A stretch of DNA of 64,000 bases from JACDAN01 sp963827705. GTDB taxonomy: Bacteria; Actinomycetota; Thermoleophilia; Gaiellales; Gaiellaceae. This document shows positions 50,544-60,987 of this stretch, in pieces (positions within the stretch are counted from its first letter, which is position 1; the number at the start of each line of letters is the position of its first letter). Location of the stretch: the NCBI GenBank assembly GCA_963827705.1, contig CAWHBN010000016.1, forward strand, positions 248,001 to 312,000. Direction: 5' to 3'. A program made the translations under genes and the position numbers. The notes beneath the pieces were generated by a model. That model was not told the origin of the DNA. It made no database searches and saw nothing but the letters and a program-made list of their open reading frames with translations.

Positions 50544-52331
50544 GTGAACGAGCGACCCTCCTATCGGCAGACCTTCTTTCGCCTGCTCGGCTTTCTGAAG
50601 CCGTACAAGTGGTCGCTGATCGTCTCGATCGTGCTCTCCATTGGCTCGCAGGCAGCCGCGGTCGTGATCGCGTTCCTGACCGGAGATGGGCTTCAGGAAG
50701 CGGCGACCGGCGGGAGCCGCGAGGCGATCTGGTGGATCGCGCTCGCGATCCTCGCCGCCGGGCTCGTGCGCGCGCTGCTGATGATGGGCCGGCGCCTGAT
50801 CTCCGGCCGCCAGGCGCTGGCAGTCGAGTTCGACATGCGAAACGCTCTCTACGCGAAGCTCCAGCGGCTCTCGTTCGGGTTCTACGACCGGCACCAGACC
50901 GGCCAGCTGATGTCCCGGGCCACGGTCGACCTGCAGGCTGTCCGCTTCTTCCTCGGCTACGGCCTGATCTTCTTCTTCCAGCACATCACGACCGTCGTCG
51001 GCGTCACCGCGGTGATGTACGTCGCGAACTGGCGGCTCGCGCTGGCGGCAACCGCGATCACGCCGCTGATCGTGATCGTGGCCTACCGGTACTCGACCGT
51101 CTCTCACCCGATCCTGCGCGACGTCCAGCAGAAGATGGCCGACGTCGCCACGGTGGCGGAGGAGGGCATCGTCGGCGTCCACGTCGTCAAGTCGTTCGCC
51201 CAGGAGGGGTCGGAGGGCAGGAAGTTCGCCGGCCGGTCGGAGGCGGTGTTCGAGCAGAGCGTCAAGGCGAACCGGCAGCGGGCGCTGTACGTGCCGCTGC
51301 TGTCTTTCCTGCCGCTCGTTGCGCAGGCGATCGTGCTGCTCGTCGGGGGACGGATGGTCGTGAACGGCGACCTCACGCTGGGCTCGTTCATCTTCTTCAA
51401 CGTCCTCGTCGTCATGCTCGTGCAGCCGCTGCGGATGCTCGGCATGTGGATCGGACAGTCACAGCGCGCGACTGCTTCCGGCGAGCGGATCTTCGAGGTC
51501 ATGGACGAGCCGGAGGAGGTGACCGACCTCCCAGATGCAGTCGAGCTTCCGCCCGGAGACGGGCGTGTTCGCTTCGAGCATGTCTCGTTCGGCTACGACC
51601 TCGAGCGCCCGGTGCTCCGCGACATCGATCTCGAGCTCGAGCCCGGCCGCACAGTCGCGCTGATCGGCCACACGGGCTCCGGCAAGACGACGCTCGCGAC
51701 CCTGGTTCCGAGGTTCTACGACACCGCCGCCGGCAGGGTGACCATCGACGGTCTCGACGTGAGAAAGGCCAAGCTGGTCTCCCTGCGGCGGCAGATCGGG
51801 ATCGTTGCGCAGGATCCGTTCCTCTTCTCGGACACGGTGCGCGAGAACATCGCGTTCGGCCGGCCGGACGCCTCCCAGGAGCAGGTCGAGGAGGCCGCGA
51901 GGCTCGCGCAGGCTCACGACTTCGTCGCTGCGCTGCCGGAGGGATACGACACGGTGATCGGCGAGCGTGGGATCACGCTTTCGGGCGGCCAGCGCCAGCG
52001 GATCGCGATCGCACGGGCGCTGCTGCTCGACCCTCGGATCCTGATCCTGGACGACGCAACGGCGTCCGTGGACGCGACGACCGAGGCGAAGATCCGGCTC
52101 GGCCTCCGTCAGGCGATGAGGAACCGGACGACGATCATCATCGCCCACCGCCTCTCGACACTCGCCCTTGCCGACGAGCTCGTCGTGCTCGACCGCGGCC
52201 GCATCGTTGCGCGCGGGACGCACGAGGACCTGATCCACCGGAGCCCCGTCTACCGCGAGATCTACGAGCACGGCCTGCTCGAGCGCGAGTTCGCCGAGCG
52301 GGTCGAGCAGCGGGCGGAGGCCACGGCTTGA
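50544..52331 (+). CDS. ABC exporter half-transporter, subunit 1
   Basis: 595 residues: six-helix type IV exporter domain (to about residue 320) and an ATPase. Walker A GHTGSGKTTLATL near 374, Q-loop IVAQDPFLF, intact signature TLSGGQRQRIAIARALL near 477, Walker B ILILDDATASVD with Asp in place of the catalytic Glu, H-loop IIIAHRLSTL. With subunit 2 it forms a classic asymmetric heterodimer. GTG start. Likely multidrug or lipid export; substrate not readable. Confidence 0.92.
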   Translation: MNERPSYRQTFFRLLGFLKPYKWSLIVSIVLSIGSQAAAVVIAFLTGDGLQEAATGGSREAIWWIALAILAAGLVRALLMMGRRLISGRQALAVEFDMRNALYAKLQRLSFGFYDRHQTGQLMSRATVDLQAVRFFLGYGLIFFFQHITTVVGVTAVMYVANWRLALAATAITPLIVIVAYRYSTVSHPILRDVQQKMADVATVAEEGIVGVHVVKSFAQEGSEGRKFAGRSEAVFEQSVKANRQRALYVPLLSFLPLVAQAIVLLVGGRMVVNGDLTLGSFIFFNVLVVMLVQPLRMLGMWIGQSQRATASGERIFEVMDEPEEVTDLPDAVELPPGDGRVRFEHVSFGYDLERPVLRDIDLELEPGRTVALIGHTGSGKTTLATLVPRFYDTAAGRVTIDGLDVRKAKLVSLRRQIGIVAQDPFLFSDTVRENIAFGRPDASQEQVEEAARLAQAHDFVAALPEGYDTVIGERGITLSGGQRQRIAIARALLLDPRILILDDATASVDATTEAKIRLGLRQAMRNRTTIIIAHRLSTLALADELVVLDRGRIVARGTHEDLIHRSPVYREIYEHGLLEREFAERVEQRAEATA

Positions 52332-52479
52332 GCGCTCTCGGCGGGCTCTGCGCGGGCGCTGTCTCGGCACGAAGCCGGCACCCACGCGCGCGTTTTTCGG
52401 CGCTAGGCTCGCGCCATCGGGTCGGGGCGGTGGGGTCTTCCCAGGCACGTGGGGCCAACTCGCCACGGGGGAGCCGGCG
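52332..52479 (+). promoter_or_regulatory. structured leader before ABC subunit 2
   Basis: 148 bases between the two exporter genes. TAGGCT at 52405-52410 could be a -10, leaving about 65-70 bases of leader with paired segments GGCG/CGCC, GGGG-TCTT-CCC and CGTGG/CCACG up to the ATG. I looked for guanidine (ykkC) and other known riboswitch cores and did not find them. A class-unknown leader or simply GC-rich spacer. Confidence 0.25.
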
Positions 52480-54285
<1,806 letters not shown>

Positions 54286-54297
54286 GGAGCTGCTCGC

Positions 54298-54303
54298 TAC
54301 AAT
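54298..54303 (+). promoter_or_regulatory. -10 box (TACAAT) for tRNA-Gln
   Basis: TACAAT 11 bases before the tRNA 5' end; the same GCTACAATC context precedes tRNA-Glu. Confidence 0.55.
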
Positions 54304-54314
54304 CCGAGGCCCGT

Positions 54315-54385
54315 TGCGGGGTCGTCTAATGGTAGGACGCTCGGCTCTGGACCGAGTAGTCTAGGTTCGAATCCTAGCCCCGCAG
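54315..54385 (+). tRNA. tRNA-Gln(CTG)
   Basis: Cloverleaf: acceptor TGCGGGG / CCCCGCA, discriminator G, D arm with CTAATGGTAGGAC, anticodon stem CTCGG/CCGAG around loop CTCTGGA (anticodon CTG), T arm CTAGG-TTCGAAT-CCTAG. No encoded CCA. Confidence 0.95.
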
Positions 54386-54392
54386 CCTTCAG

Positions 54393-54420
54393 AAAAGGGC
54401 CGCAAATCGCGGCCTTTTTG
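54393..54420 (+). terminator. intrinsic terminator after tRNA-Gln
   Basis: Stem GGCCGC (54398-54403) AAATC GCGGCC (54409-54414) followed by TTTTTG. Confidence 0.8.
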
Positions 54421-54517
54421 TTTCTCAGGCGACGCAGCCGAGCAGTGCCGCGGCGACGAGCCGGCGGGACCTCACCCGGGGGCGTCGTCCGACCGGCTCT
54501 CTAGCCTCCACGCGCGT

Positions 54518-55258
54518 ATGGAAGACGTCTTCCGCCGGGCCGTCGCCGAGTTCGTGGGAACCTTCGCGCTGATCTTCGTCGGCGCCGGCGCCGTCCTGAT
54601 CGTGGCGCCCAGCACCGGCGCAGGGAACATCGACGTCGCGTTCGCTCACGGCCTCGTGATCGCGGTGATGGTGTCCGCGGTCGGGCACATCTCAGGCGGT
54701 CACTTCAACCCGGCGGTGACGCTCGGCTTCCTGGTCACCGGCCGGCTCTCCCCGATCGTCGGCGGTGCGTACTGGATCGCCCAGTTCGGGGGCGCCGTCG
54801 TCGCCGCCGCGCTCCTGAAGTGGATCTTCCCGAGCGACCTCCAGGGAAATCTGGGCTCTCCTGCGGTCGGGCCTGGCTTCGAGAACGAGGCCGCACTGAT
54901 CATCGAGGCGATCCTCACCTTCTTCCTCGTCTGGGTCGTCTTTGCCACCGCCGCCGATCCCCGCGGAACCTTCAAGTCGATCGCCGGTCTTGCAATCGGC
55001 CTCACGATCACGCTCGACGTCCTGATGGCCGGCCCGATCACGGGCGCCGCGATGAACCCCGCGCGTGCCTTCGGGCCCGAGCTCCTCTCCGGCGACTGGG
55101 ACAATTTCTGGATCTGGTACATCGGCCCCTTCGCCGGCGGCATCCTCGGAGCGCTCGCCTACGAGTGGCTCTACCTCCGCCCGGTCAAGCCTCCGGTCGT
55201 GGGTCCGCCCGAGACCGGCGTCGTCGAGCCTCGCCCAGGCGACACCGCCCTCTCCTAG
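54518..55258 (+). CDS. MIP family channel (aquaporin/glycerol facilitator)
   Basis: 246 residues, six helices with both half-helix motifs: ISGGHFNPAVTLG and ITGAAMNPARAFGPELL. The spacing and the residues flanking the second NPA resemble plant/bacterial AqpZ-like water channels more than GlpF, but selectivity is not certain. C-terminal cytoplasmic tail is proline-rich. TAGCCT sits 10 bases upstream of the ATG. Confidence 0.92.
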   Translation: MEDVFRRAVAEFVGTFALIFVGAGAVLIVAPSTGAGNIDVAFAHGLVIAVMVSAVGHISGGHFNPAVTLGFLVTGRLSPIVGGAYWIAQFGGAVVAAALLKWIFPSDLQGNLGSPAVGPGFENEAALIIEAILTFFLVWVVFATAADPRGTFKSIAGLAIGLTITLDVLMAGPITGAAMNPARAFGPELLSGDWDNFWIWYIGPFAGGILGALAYEWLYLRPVKPPVVGPPETGVVEPRPGDTALS

Positions 55259-55291
55259 GAGAGAACGGCGGCCGCCGGAAGGCGGAACGGA

Positions 55292-55891
55292 TTACGTGGC
55301 GCGCATTCCTTCGACGAGCAGTTGGACGACGTTGCTCTCCGCCTGCGCGATGTCCTCGTCCGTGTCGGGCAACTGGCCGAGCACCCACCCCGTCAGGATC
55401 TCGTCGAGCGCCCCGTAGAAGACGACCGCCGCGAGGCGCGGATCGATCTGCGGCCGGAACTCGCCCGTCTCCTGGCCCCGTTCGATGATCCGTTCGAGCG
55501 CCTTCATCGCCTCCGCGATCTCCTCGATCTCCTGCTGAACGTGCGGGCTCCGGGTCACCTCGCGGACGAGGACGCGGACGAGGTCCGGATCGCGGCGCCA
55601 GGTGCGCAGCAGGAGCGCGGTGACCTGACGCACCTGTTCGCTCGCGTCCACACCCGTGCCCTCGACTTCGCGGACTCTCGCGAGCATCTGCGTCCAGGTG
55701 TCCCGAAAGATCGTCTCGAGGAGCTCGTCCTTCGACTTGAAGTAGTGGTAGACGAGGCCGTACGCCACACCGGCCTCCTCGGCGATGTCCCCGACGCGCG
55801 CCCGGTGGAAGCCGCTCCTGGCGAAGACCTTGACCGCCGCGTCAAGAATCTGCCGGCGGCGGTCGGCCTGCCGATCAGCACGCGCCGCCAT
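55292..55891 (-). CDS. TetR-family transcriptional regulator
   Basis: 199 residues. HTH: RRQILDAAVKVFARSGFHRARVGDIAEEAGVAYGLVYHYFKSKDELLETIF. C-terminal helical ligand domain similar to FadR-like/TetR_C_4 members (FRPQIDPRLAAVVFYGALDEILTGWVLG). ATG with TAGAGT nine bases upstream. Convergent with the aquaporin gene; target unknown. Confidence 0.92.
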   Translation of the reverse strand: MAARADRQADRRRQILDAAVKVFARSGFHRARVGDIAEEAGVAYGLVYHYFKSKDELLETIFRDTWTQMLARVREVEGTGVDASEQVRQVTALLLRTWRRDPDLVRVLVREVTRSPHVQQEIEEIAEAMKALERIIERGQETGEFRPQIDPRLAAVVFYGALDEILTGWVLGQLPDTDEDIAQAESNVVQLLVEGMRAT

Positions 55892-55937
55892 GACGGCGCC
55901 ACTCTAGAAGCCTGCAGCGCTCAGGGATGCGGAAACG

Positions 55938-56150
55938 TCAATCCGTGGCGCGGTCTTGCTCGCGACGCTCCTGCGGGGAGAGGCCCTCCTGGGGCGCGCC
56001 GGCCGGTCCGGCCATGGTCGTCCCGCCCTCCTCGACGAGCTCGCGAGGGTCCGCGTGGCGGTACTCGTCGGACTGCATTCCGCCGCGCGGGTCGTCGCGC
56101 GGGGCCGAGTCGTCGTCGTCGGTCCCGAGGAGTCGCTTCAGCCAGCGCAC
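55938..56150 (-). CDS. small hydrophilic protein (70 aa)
   Basis: Starts GTG 56150 (RWLKRLLGTDDDDSAPRDDP) and is wholly hydrophilic and acidic/proline-rich, ending QEGLSPQERREQDRATD. Looks intrinsically disordered. No family; a longer frame would run into tRNA-Glu and is rejected. Moderate doubt that it is a gene. Confidence 0.4.
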   Translation of the reverse strand: MRWLKRLLGTDDDDSAPRDDPRGGMQSDEYRHADPRELVEEGGTTMAGPAGAPQEGLSPQERREQDRATD

Positions 56151-56177
56151 GCACCGCGATCCTACTGGGCCGCCGCT

Positions 56178-56183
56178 ACAATC
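56178..56183 (+). promoter_or_regulatory. -10 box (TACAAT) for tRNA-Glu
   Basis: TACAAT 10 bases before the tRNA 5' end. Confidence 0.55.
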
Positions 56184-56193
56184 AGGCCTCCCG

Positions 56194-56266
56194 GCGCATT
56201 CGTCTAGTGGCCTAGGACGCCGCCCTCTCACGGCGGTAGCACGGGTTCGAATCCCGTATGCGCCTC
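56194..56266 (+). tRNA. tRNA-Glu(CTC)
   Basis: Acceptor GGCGCAT / ATGCGCC, D arm TCTAGTGGCCTAGGA, anticodon stem CCGCC/GGCGG around loop CTCTCAC (anticodon CTC), T arm ACGGG-TTCGAAT-CCCGT. No encoded CCA. The 176 bases after it (56267-56442) hold a 31-codon plus-strand frame and no recognisable integrase or attachment repeat. Confidence 0.95.
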
Positions 56267-56442
56267 TCTACTCAGCGTGGCTACGCCGAAGCCGCATGGT
56301 TGAGCACGACAGGCGCGCCAAACGGGCCGTGATTGCTCAGGTGGTGGCGCCACCGGTGGCACTACCAGGGTTCAAGCGCGCGTACGACTAGGACAAGGCC
56401 TTCCGGCTCAACCAGAACATCGGCCCGGACTGAGTGCCGCCC

Positions 56443-57927
56443 TCAGCAGGCGCGGCGGGCGGTCTCGACGTCGCGCCTGGTGTCCGGGCGCAGTTGCAGG
56501 ATCGCCTCGCGCGCCGTGGTGCGCATCGCGCCGACGTTTGCGATCGGGAAGCGGTCGTGCGCGCGCCGGCGGGCGATGTAGCGGCGGCCGAACGTGACCG
56601 TGAGCGTCCGCTTCGGGTCGAGCCGGCCGATGAGGCGGATGAGGTCGGGAAGCTGGTCGCGCGGGATATCGGTCCGCACGCTCGATTCCACGATCGACGC
56701 CAGGGAGCCGAAGTTGCGCAGCACACTGACCACGTCGAGCTGGTTCGCCATGGCAGTCAGGAAGCAGCGCTGGCGGTGCATCCGCGTGTAGTCGTCCGAG
56801 TCCTTGCGCGAGCGCACGTAGGCGAGCGCGGTGCGCCCGTCGAAATGGTAGGTCCGGCCCGGGTACACGTTGATGCGTGGATTTGTCTCACCCCACGCTG
56901 GTCGCGTGACCTCGTCGGCGATGCGCTCGCGCACCCGGATCTTCACTCCGCCGAGCGTGTCGACGAGGTCGCGGAACCCGTCCAGGTCGACCATCGCGTA
57001 GTAGTCCACGCGCAGGCCGAGCAGTAGGGAGGTCGTTTGCTTGAGCGCAGTCGCGCCGGGATCACGCCCGCCGGGAAAAAGGTCAGGACGCTCCTCGTTG
57101 GCGAAGCGGTAGAGCGCATTGAGGAGGTCGGGGAAACGGCGCAGGTCTTCTCCAGCGCGCCCGCCGAGCCGAACGTCGACGAGGTTGCGCGGAATACCGA
57201 ACGCGACCGCACGGCCGGTGTCGCGCTCCAGCCCGGCGACGATCATCGTGTCGGTGCGGTCGCCCGCCCGGCCGGGCCCCTCGTCGCTTCCCAGCAGCAG
57301 GATCGTCACCCACGGCCGCTCGAGCGGCGTGTCCGCCTGAACGAGAACGTCGCGCGTCGCGGAGAGCCGCCCCGCCGGAAGCGGCACTGATCGGGGCAGA
57401 TCGAATGGGCCAACATCAGGCTTGGTGCGGTCGCCCGTCCGCAGGAACACACCACGCGCTGGCAGGACGTCCGACGGCTCGTCGTCCGCGAACACGCGCT
57501 GCAGCGTGACCTCGCTGCGCACGGTCACGTAGCCAGCCGCAACGTGCGGTGTCGCGGTCAGCACAGCGATCGCGCCCGCAGCCGTAAGTGCCGGCACGTT
57601 CCTGGCAAGCGGGCCTATGCGCCAAGCGTCGAGCGCCGCGAAGAGCCGCAGCGCGAGCAGGAAGATGTTGACCGCAAGCGCTGCTGAGAGCAGCCGGCCC
57701 TCTAGGAGCCACGCCGCCGACCGCACCGGCACAGCGGCAACGACGAGGACCGGCACTGCCCCGACCGCGAAGAGCGCGAACAGGACGAGGCCGCGACGCC
57801 AGGCCCCTAAGAACGCCTGCCCGGCGCCCGGGACGATCATCGAGAGAAGCCCGGCGACGGCTCGCCTGGCGACGTGTGGATCATCGGCGCTGACCGGCGG
57901 AACGAGTGGCATGCGCGACGCGGGCAC
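56443..57927 (-). CDS. LytR-CpsA-Psr (LCP) family wall glycopolymer transferase
   Basis: 494 residues. N-terminal third has several hydrophobic segments (AGLLSMIVPGAGQAFLG, LVLFALFAVGAVPVLVVAAV, AGAIAVLTATPHVAAGYV). LCP domain: TILLLGSDEGPGRAGDRTDTMIVAGL, AFGIPRNLVDV, LDGFRDLVDTLGGVKIRV, ALAYVRSRKDSDDYTRMHRQRCFLTAM. LCP enzymes ligate teichoic acids or arabinogalactan to peptidoglycan outside the membrane. GTG 57927; ATG 57912 is an alternative start. Confidence 0.9.
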   Translation of the reverse strand: MPASRMPLVPPVSADDPHVARRAVAGLLSMIVPGAGQAFLGAWRRGLVLFALFAVGAVPVLVVAAVPVRSAAWLLEGRLLSAALAVNIFLLALRLFAALDAWRIGPLARNVPALTAAGAIAVLTATPHVAAGYVTVRSEVTLQRVFADDEPSDVLPARGVFLRTGDRTKPDVGPFDLPRSVPLPAGRLSATRDVLVQADTPLERPWVTILLLGSDEGPGRAGDRTDTMIVAGLERDTGRAVAFGIPRNLVDVRLGGRAGEDLRRFPDLLNALYRFANEERPDLFPGGRDPGATALKQTTSLLLGLRVDYYAMVDLDGFRDLVDTLGGVKIRVRERIADEVTRPAWGETNPRINVYPGRTYHFDGRTALAYVRSRKDSDDYTRMHRQRCFLTAMANQLDVVSVLRNFGSLASIVESSVRTDIPRDQLPDLIRLIGRLDPKRTLTVTFGRRYIARRRAHDRFPIANVGAMRTTAREAILQLRPDTRRDVETARRAC

Positions 57928-58014
57928 GTTAGCCGTCCCGTCGGCGCTTCACCGCCCAGTCCGACGCCGCTGTCAACCTCCCGAGCGGTGGCAGACGCTC
58001 TGGCTTGAAGTCGA

Positions 58015-58839
58015 CTACTTTCGCGCCGCGGCGAGCTTCACCGAAACCGGAACGGCGAACCCCTCCTCGGTCCGATAGCTCTCCATCAGCTCGTCGAAGT
58101 GCAGGCGGATCGCGCGCTGCGTTTCGGGCGACTGTCCGACGATCAGCGGCCGCACGCGCACGCTGCCGTCGACGAGCCCGTCCCACAACTCGTCGGCGCT
58201 CGCCAGCTGCAGGTGGAACTCGACTGTCTCGATCACTACATCGGCGAGCCCCGCATCGGTCAACAGGCGGGTGAACTCGCCGTCATCGGCGAACCGGAAG
58301 ATCGGCGGGCCCGGCGGCACATCGGCGGGCGGATGCGCATCCGCAGCCGCGAACGCGTCGAACACCACCCCGAGCCAGCGGCCTCGCGACGGTTCGTCCC
58401 AGACGCTGAACGCAGCGCGGCCACCGGGCACGAGCACGCGGGCGGCCTCGGCGGCCGCTGCCTCCGGCCGGCCGAGATGCAGAAGCAGAAACGCGCAGGT
58501 CGTGGCATCGAATGAATCGGCCGGGAACGGCAGCTCGGTCGCGTCGCCGCGCACGAATTCGACGCTCGGCGCGCGGGAGCGGGCAAACGCGAGCATCGTC
58601 TCGGAGAAGTCGACCCCGACGGACTCGGCACCTCGCTCGGCAGCCCTGGCCGCGACGTAACCCGGCCCGGTCGCGATGTCGAGCACCCGCTTGCCCGGCC
58701 CGACGTCCACCGCGTCGAGCAGCGGATCGGCCAGGCGCGAGGTCACCCGGCCGGCCAGCGCGTCGTAGCCCGCCGCCTCCTTCGTGCCCCACCCGGCCGC
58801 CTCGAACGCATCGAACGCCGCGGGGTCGTAGTCGCTCAT
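58015..58839 (-). CDS. class I SAM-dependent methyltransferase (UbiE/MenG-like)
   Basis: 274 residues from ATG 58839. Motif I KRVLDIATGPGYVAARAAERGAESVGVDFSETML, then VRGDATELPFPADSFDATTCAFLLLHLGRPEAAAAEAARVLVPGGRAAFSVWDEP. C-terminal substrate part ends VPVSVKLAAARK. Substrate unknown. CATACT lies seven bases upstream. The 221 bases between it and the acetamidase start hold nothing else I can name. Confidence 0.88.
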   Translation of the reverse strand: MSDYDPAAFDAFEAAGWGTKEAAGYDALAGRVTSRLADPLLDAVDVGPGKRVLDIATGPGYVAARAAERGAESVGVDFSETMLAFARSRAPSVEFVRGDATELPFPADSFDATTCAFLLLHLGRPEAAAAEAARVLVPGGRAAFSVWDEPSRGRWLGVVFDAFAAADAHPPADVPPGPPIFRFADDGEFTRLLTDAGLADVVIETVEFHLQLASADELWDGLVDGSVRVRPLIVGQSPETQRAIRLHFDELMESYRTEEGFAVPVSVKLAAARK

Positions 58840-59048
58840 GAGCGGAAGTATGAGCTTGGACGTTCGGACGCGACGCTTTCTCAGACCGGCCAGACCAGTC
58901 CGGAGCGCACCGCATTCGGCGGGCCCTCGCGAGGTGATTGCGGTCCGGATGCCCTCCTTGCGCTCCATCGCGCCGAAGGCCTCGTTCCTCGAGAACAGCG
59001 GCCCCGACCTGACCGCGCGCGCCTATTGCCGCGCCGCCTCGACAGGTG

Positions 59049-59054
59049 TAGCTT
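59049..59054 (+). promoter_or_regulatory. -10 box (TAGCTT) for acetamidase, leaderless geometry
   Basis: TAGCTT, six bases before GTG 59061. Confidence 0.5.
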
Positions 59055-59060
59055 CGCCCC

Positions 59061-60002
59061 GTGGCCGGCGAGACACACGAGTTCCCAGCGGATCGCGTGC
59101 ACTTCAGCTGGGACGCGGGCAACGAGCCGGTCCTGACGGTCGCGAGCGGCGACACCGTCGTGATGCACACCCGGGACGTCAGCGACAACCAGATCACGCC
59201 CGAGTCGACGGCCGACGCGATTGCCGAGCTCGACTGGGACCGGGTCTACCCGCTCGCGGGCCCGATCGCGGTCGAGGGCGCCGAGCCGGGCCACACGCTC
59301 GCCGTCGAGATCGTCGACCTACAGACGCAGGGCTGGGGGTGGACGGCGATCCTGCCGGGGTTCGGGCTACTGGCAGACGACTTCCCGGACGCCTACCTCA
59401 AGATCTTCGATCTCACGACCGGCGATGCCACGCATCTGCGCGACGACATCGCGATCCCGGTCGCACCGTTCCTGGGGACCATGGGTGTCTGCCCGGCGGG
59501 CGCGAGCCAGCAGGCCGTGATGCCGCCCGGACCGTTCGGCGGGAACATGGACACGCGACAGCTCGTCCGTGGGACGACGCTCTTCCTCCCGGTGCAGGTC
59601 GAGGGCGCGTTCTTCAGTTGCGGCGATGCGCACGCCGCCCAGGGAGACGGCGAGGTCTGCGTCACCGGCATCGAGTCGCCGATGTACGCCGAGCTCCGGC
59701 TCACACTGCACGAGAACCGCACGATCCCGGCACCGCAGTACCGGACCGCGCCCGGCCCCTTGACCCCTCCAGTGGACAACGGCGCGTTCTACGGCACGAC
59801 GGGGATCGGCCCGGACCTCTACGTCGGCGCGCAGGAGGCCGTCCGCGCGATGATCGACTACCTCGTGGAGACCTACGACCTCGGCCGCGAGGACGCCTAC
59901 GTGCTCTCGAGCCTCGCCGTCGACCTGAAGATCTCCGAAATCGTCGATGCGGGCCAGTACGTGGTCAGCGCGGTGCTTCCGCTCGCGATCTTCCGCGAGT
60001 AG
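59061..60002 (+). CDS. acetamidase/formamidase family protein
   Basis: 313 residues. Hydrolyses short amides to ammonium and acid in characterised members. Visible family blocks: SGDTVVMHTRDVSDNQIT, GPIAVEGAEPGHTLAVEIVDL, PFLGTMGVCPAGA, GPFGGNMDTRQLVRGTTLFLPVQVEGAFFSCGDAHAAQGDGEVCVTGIE, and DLKISEIVDAGQYVVSAVLPL. Start GTG 59061 with leaderless geometry. Stands alone on plus. Confidence 0.93.
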   Translation: MAGETHEFPADRVHFSWDAGNEPVLTVASGDTVVMHTRDVSDNQITPESTADAIAELDWDRVYPLAGPIAVEGAEPGHTLAVEIVDLQTQGWGWTAILPGFGLLADDFPDAYLKIFDLTTGDATHLRDDIAIPVAPFLGTMGVCPAGASQQAVMPPGPFGGNMDTRQLVRGTTLFLPVQVEGAFFSCGDAHAAQGDGEVCVTGIESPMYAELRLTLHENRTIPAPQYRTAPGPLTPPVDNGAFYGTTGIGPDLYVGAQEAVRAMIDYLVETYDLGREDAYVLSSLAVDLKISEIVDAGQYVVSAVLPLAIFRE

Positions 60003-60008
60003 CGCCGG

Positions 60009-60314
60009 TCAGAGCGCTCGCAGAAGCGCCGCGGTGAGCGCGCCGAGCGCGATCGCCGCGAGCATCGGGACCCTGAGGAGAAAGGCTCCGCCCGCGACCG
60101 CCACCCCGGCCGCCTGGGCGTCGACGCGAAGGCTGCTCCCGTCGCTGAACGTTCCGACGACGACGAGGGCCATGAGCAGCGCCGGCCCGAGCAGCGCAAT
60201 GACGGAGATGACGGGTCTTGGAAGCTCGCGGCCGCCCAGCAGCACGGGCCCGGCTGCCTTGATCGCGAAGTTCGCGACGGCGACCACGAGAATCGACGTC
60301 CAGACGGCGGTCAC
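60009..60314 (-). CDS. azlD: AzlD family branched-chain amino acid exporter subunit
   Basis: 101 residues, four hydrophobic segments, with AVANFAIKAAGPVLLGGRELP at the start and IALGALTAALLRAL at the end. Overlaps azlC stop by 4 bases, the standard two-component exporter. Confidence 0.9.
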   Translation of the reverse strand: MTAVWTSILVVAVANFAIKAAGPVLLGGRELPRPVISVIALLGPALLMALVVVGTFSDGSSLRVDAQAAGVAVAGGAFLLRVPMLAAIALGALTAALLRAL

Positions 60315-60982
60315 GCCGGGCGTCTCCGCAGGCCGAGCAGCGCCCCGGCGCAGGCCGCGATGATCGGGATCCCGGGCGGCGACACGGGAATGAGCGCGAG
60401 AGCGATCCCGGCGGCGATCAGCGCGGCGGCGACGAAGTCCGCCCCTCGTCGAAGCTCGTCAATGAGCAGGAACAGGAAGAACGCCGGGAACACGACGTCG
60501 AGGCCGATCGCCTCCGGATCGGTGAGGACGTTGCCCGCGAACACGCCGACCACGGTGCCTGCCACCCACGCGACGTACTGAGGCAGCGTCGCGCCCATGA
60601 GGAGCTCGCGGTCGAACCGCCCTTCTCCCTGATTCGCGAGCGCCCACGACGCATCCACGGTGGTCTGCGCCTCCAGGGCACGGCGGAGTGGCCCGCCGTG
60701 GAAGATCGAGGCGACGGCCACGCCCATGACGGCGAAGCGCGCGTTGACGAGGATGGCCGCCACGATCGCCGCAAACGCCGTGCCGCCGGCCTCCAACACC
60801 TCCGCGAGCGCGAACTGCGCCGACCCCGAGAACACCACCACCGACGAGACGATGGGCGCGACGACGCCCCAGCCGAGGTCCCGCGCCAGCACGCCGAAGG
60901 ACAGGGCGATCACGAAGACCGCAGGCGCGATTGACGTACCGGCGCGAAGTCCGGCCCTGAAGCTGTCCGGCCGGTGGCTCAA
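60311..60982 (-). CDS. azlC: AzlC family branched-chain amino acid exporter subunit
   Basis: 223 residues. FRAGLRAGTSIAPAVFVIALSFGVLARDLGWG, then VVFSGSAQFALAEVLEAGGTAFAAIVAAILVNARFAVMGVAV (family signature), and TTVDASWALANQGEG. Polytopic inner-membrane protein. Starts 5 bases after the M14 carboxypeptidase stop, so the peptidase and exporter may be one operon. Confidence 0.92.
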   Translation of the reverse strand: MSHRPDSFRAGLRAGTSIAPAVFVIALSFGVLARDLGWGVVAPIVSSVVVFSGSAQFALAEVLEAGGTAFAAIVAAILVNARFAVMGVAVASIFHGGPLRRALEAQTTVDASWALANQGEGRFDRELLMGATLPQYVAWVAGTVVGVFAGNVLTDPEAIGLDVVFPAFFLFLLIDELRRGADFVAAALIAAGIALALIPVSPPGIPIIAACAGALLGLRRRPA

Positions 60983-60987
60983 TGGGG

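Noticed and set aside
52332..52479. Guanidine (ykkC) riboswitch before an exporter gene
   Set aside because: Only a loose resemblance at CTAGG; the conserved guanidine core segments are not present.
55251..55264. 14-base palindrome CTCTCCTAGGAGAG at the aquaporin stop as an operator
   Set aside because: It covers the stop codon between convergent genes; more likely coincidence or part of a weak terminator.
56267..56442. Integrated element remnant at tRNA-Glu
   Set aside because: A 31-codon frame follows the tRNA, but there is no integrase similarity and no repeat of the tRNA 3' end.
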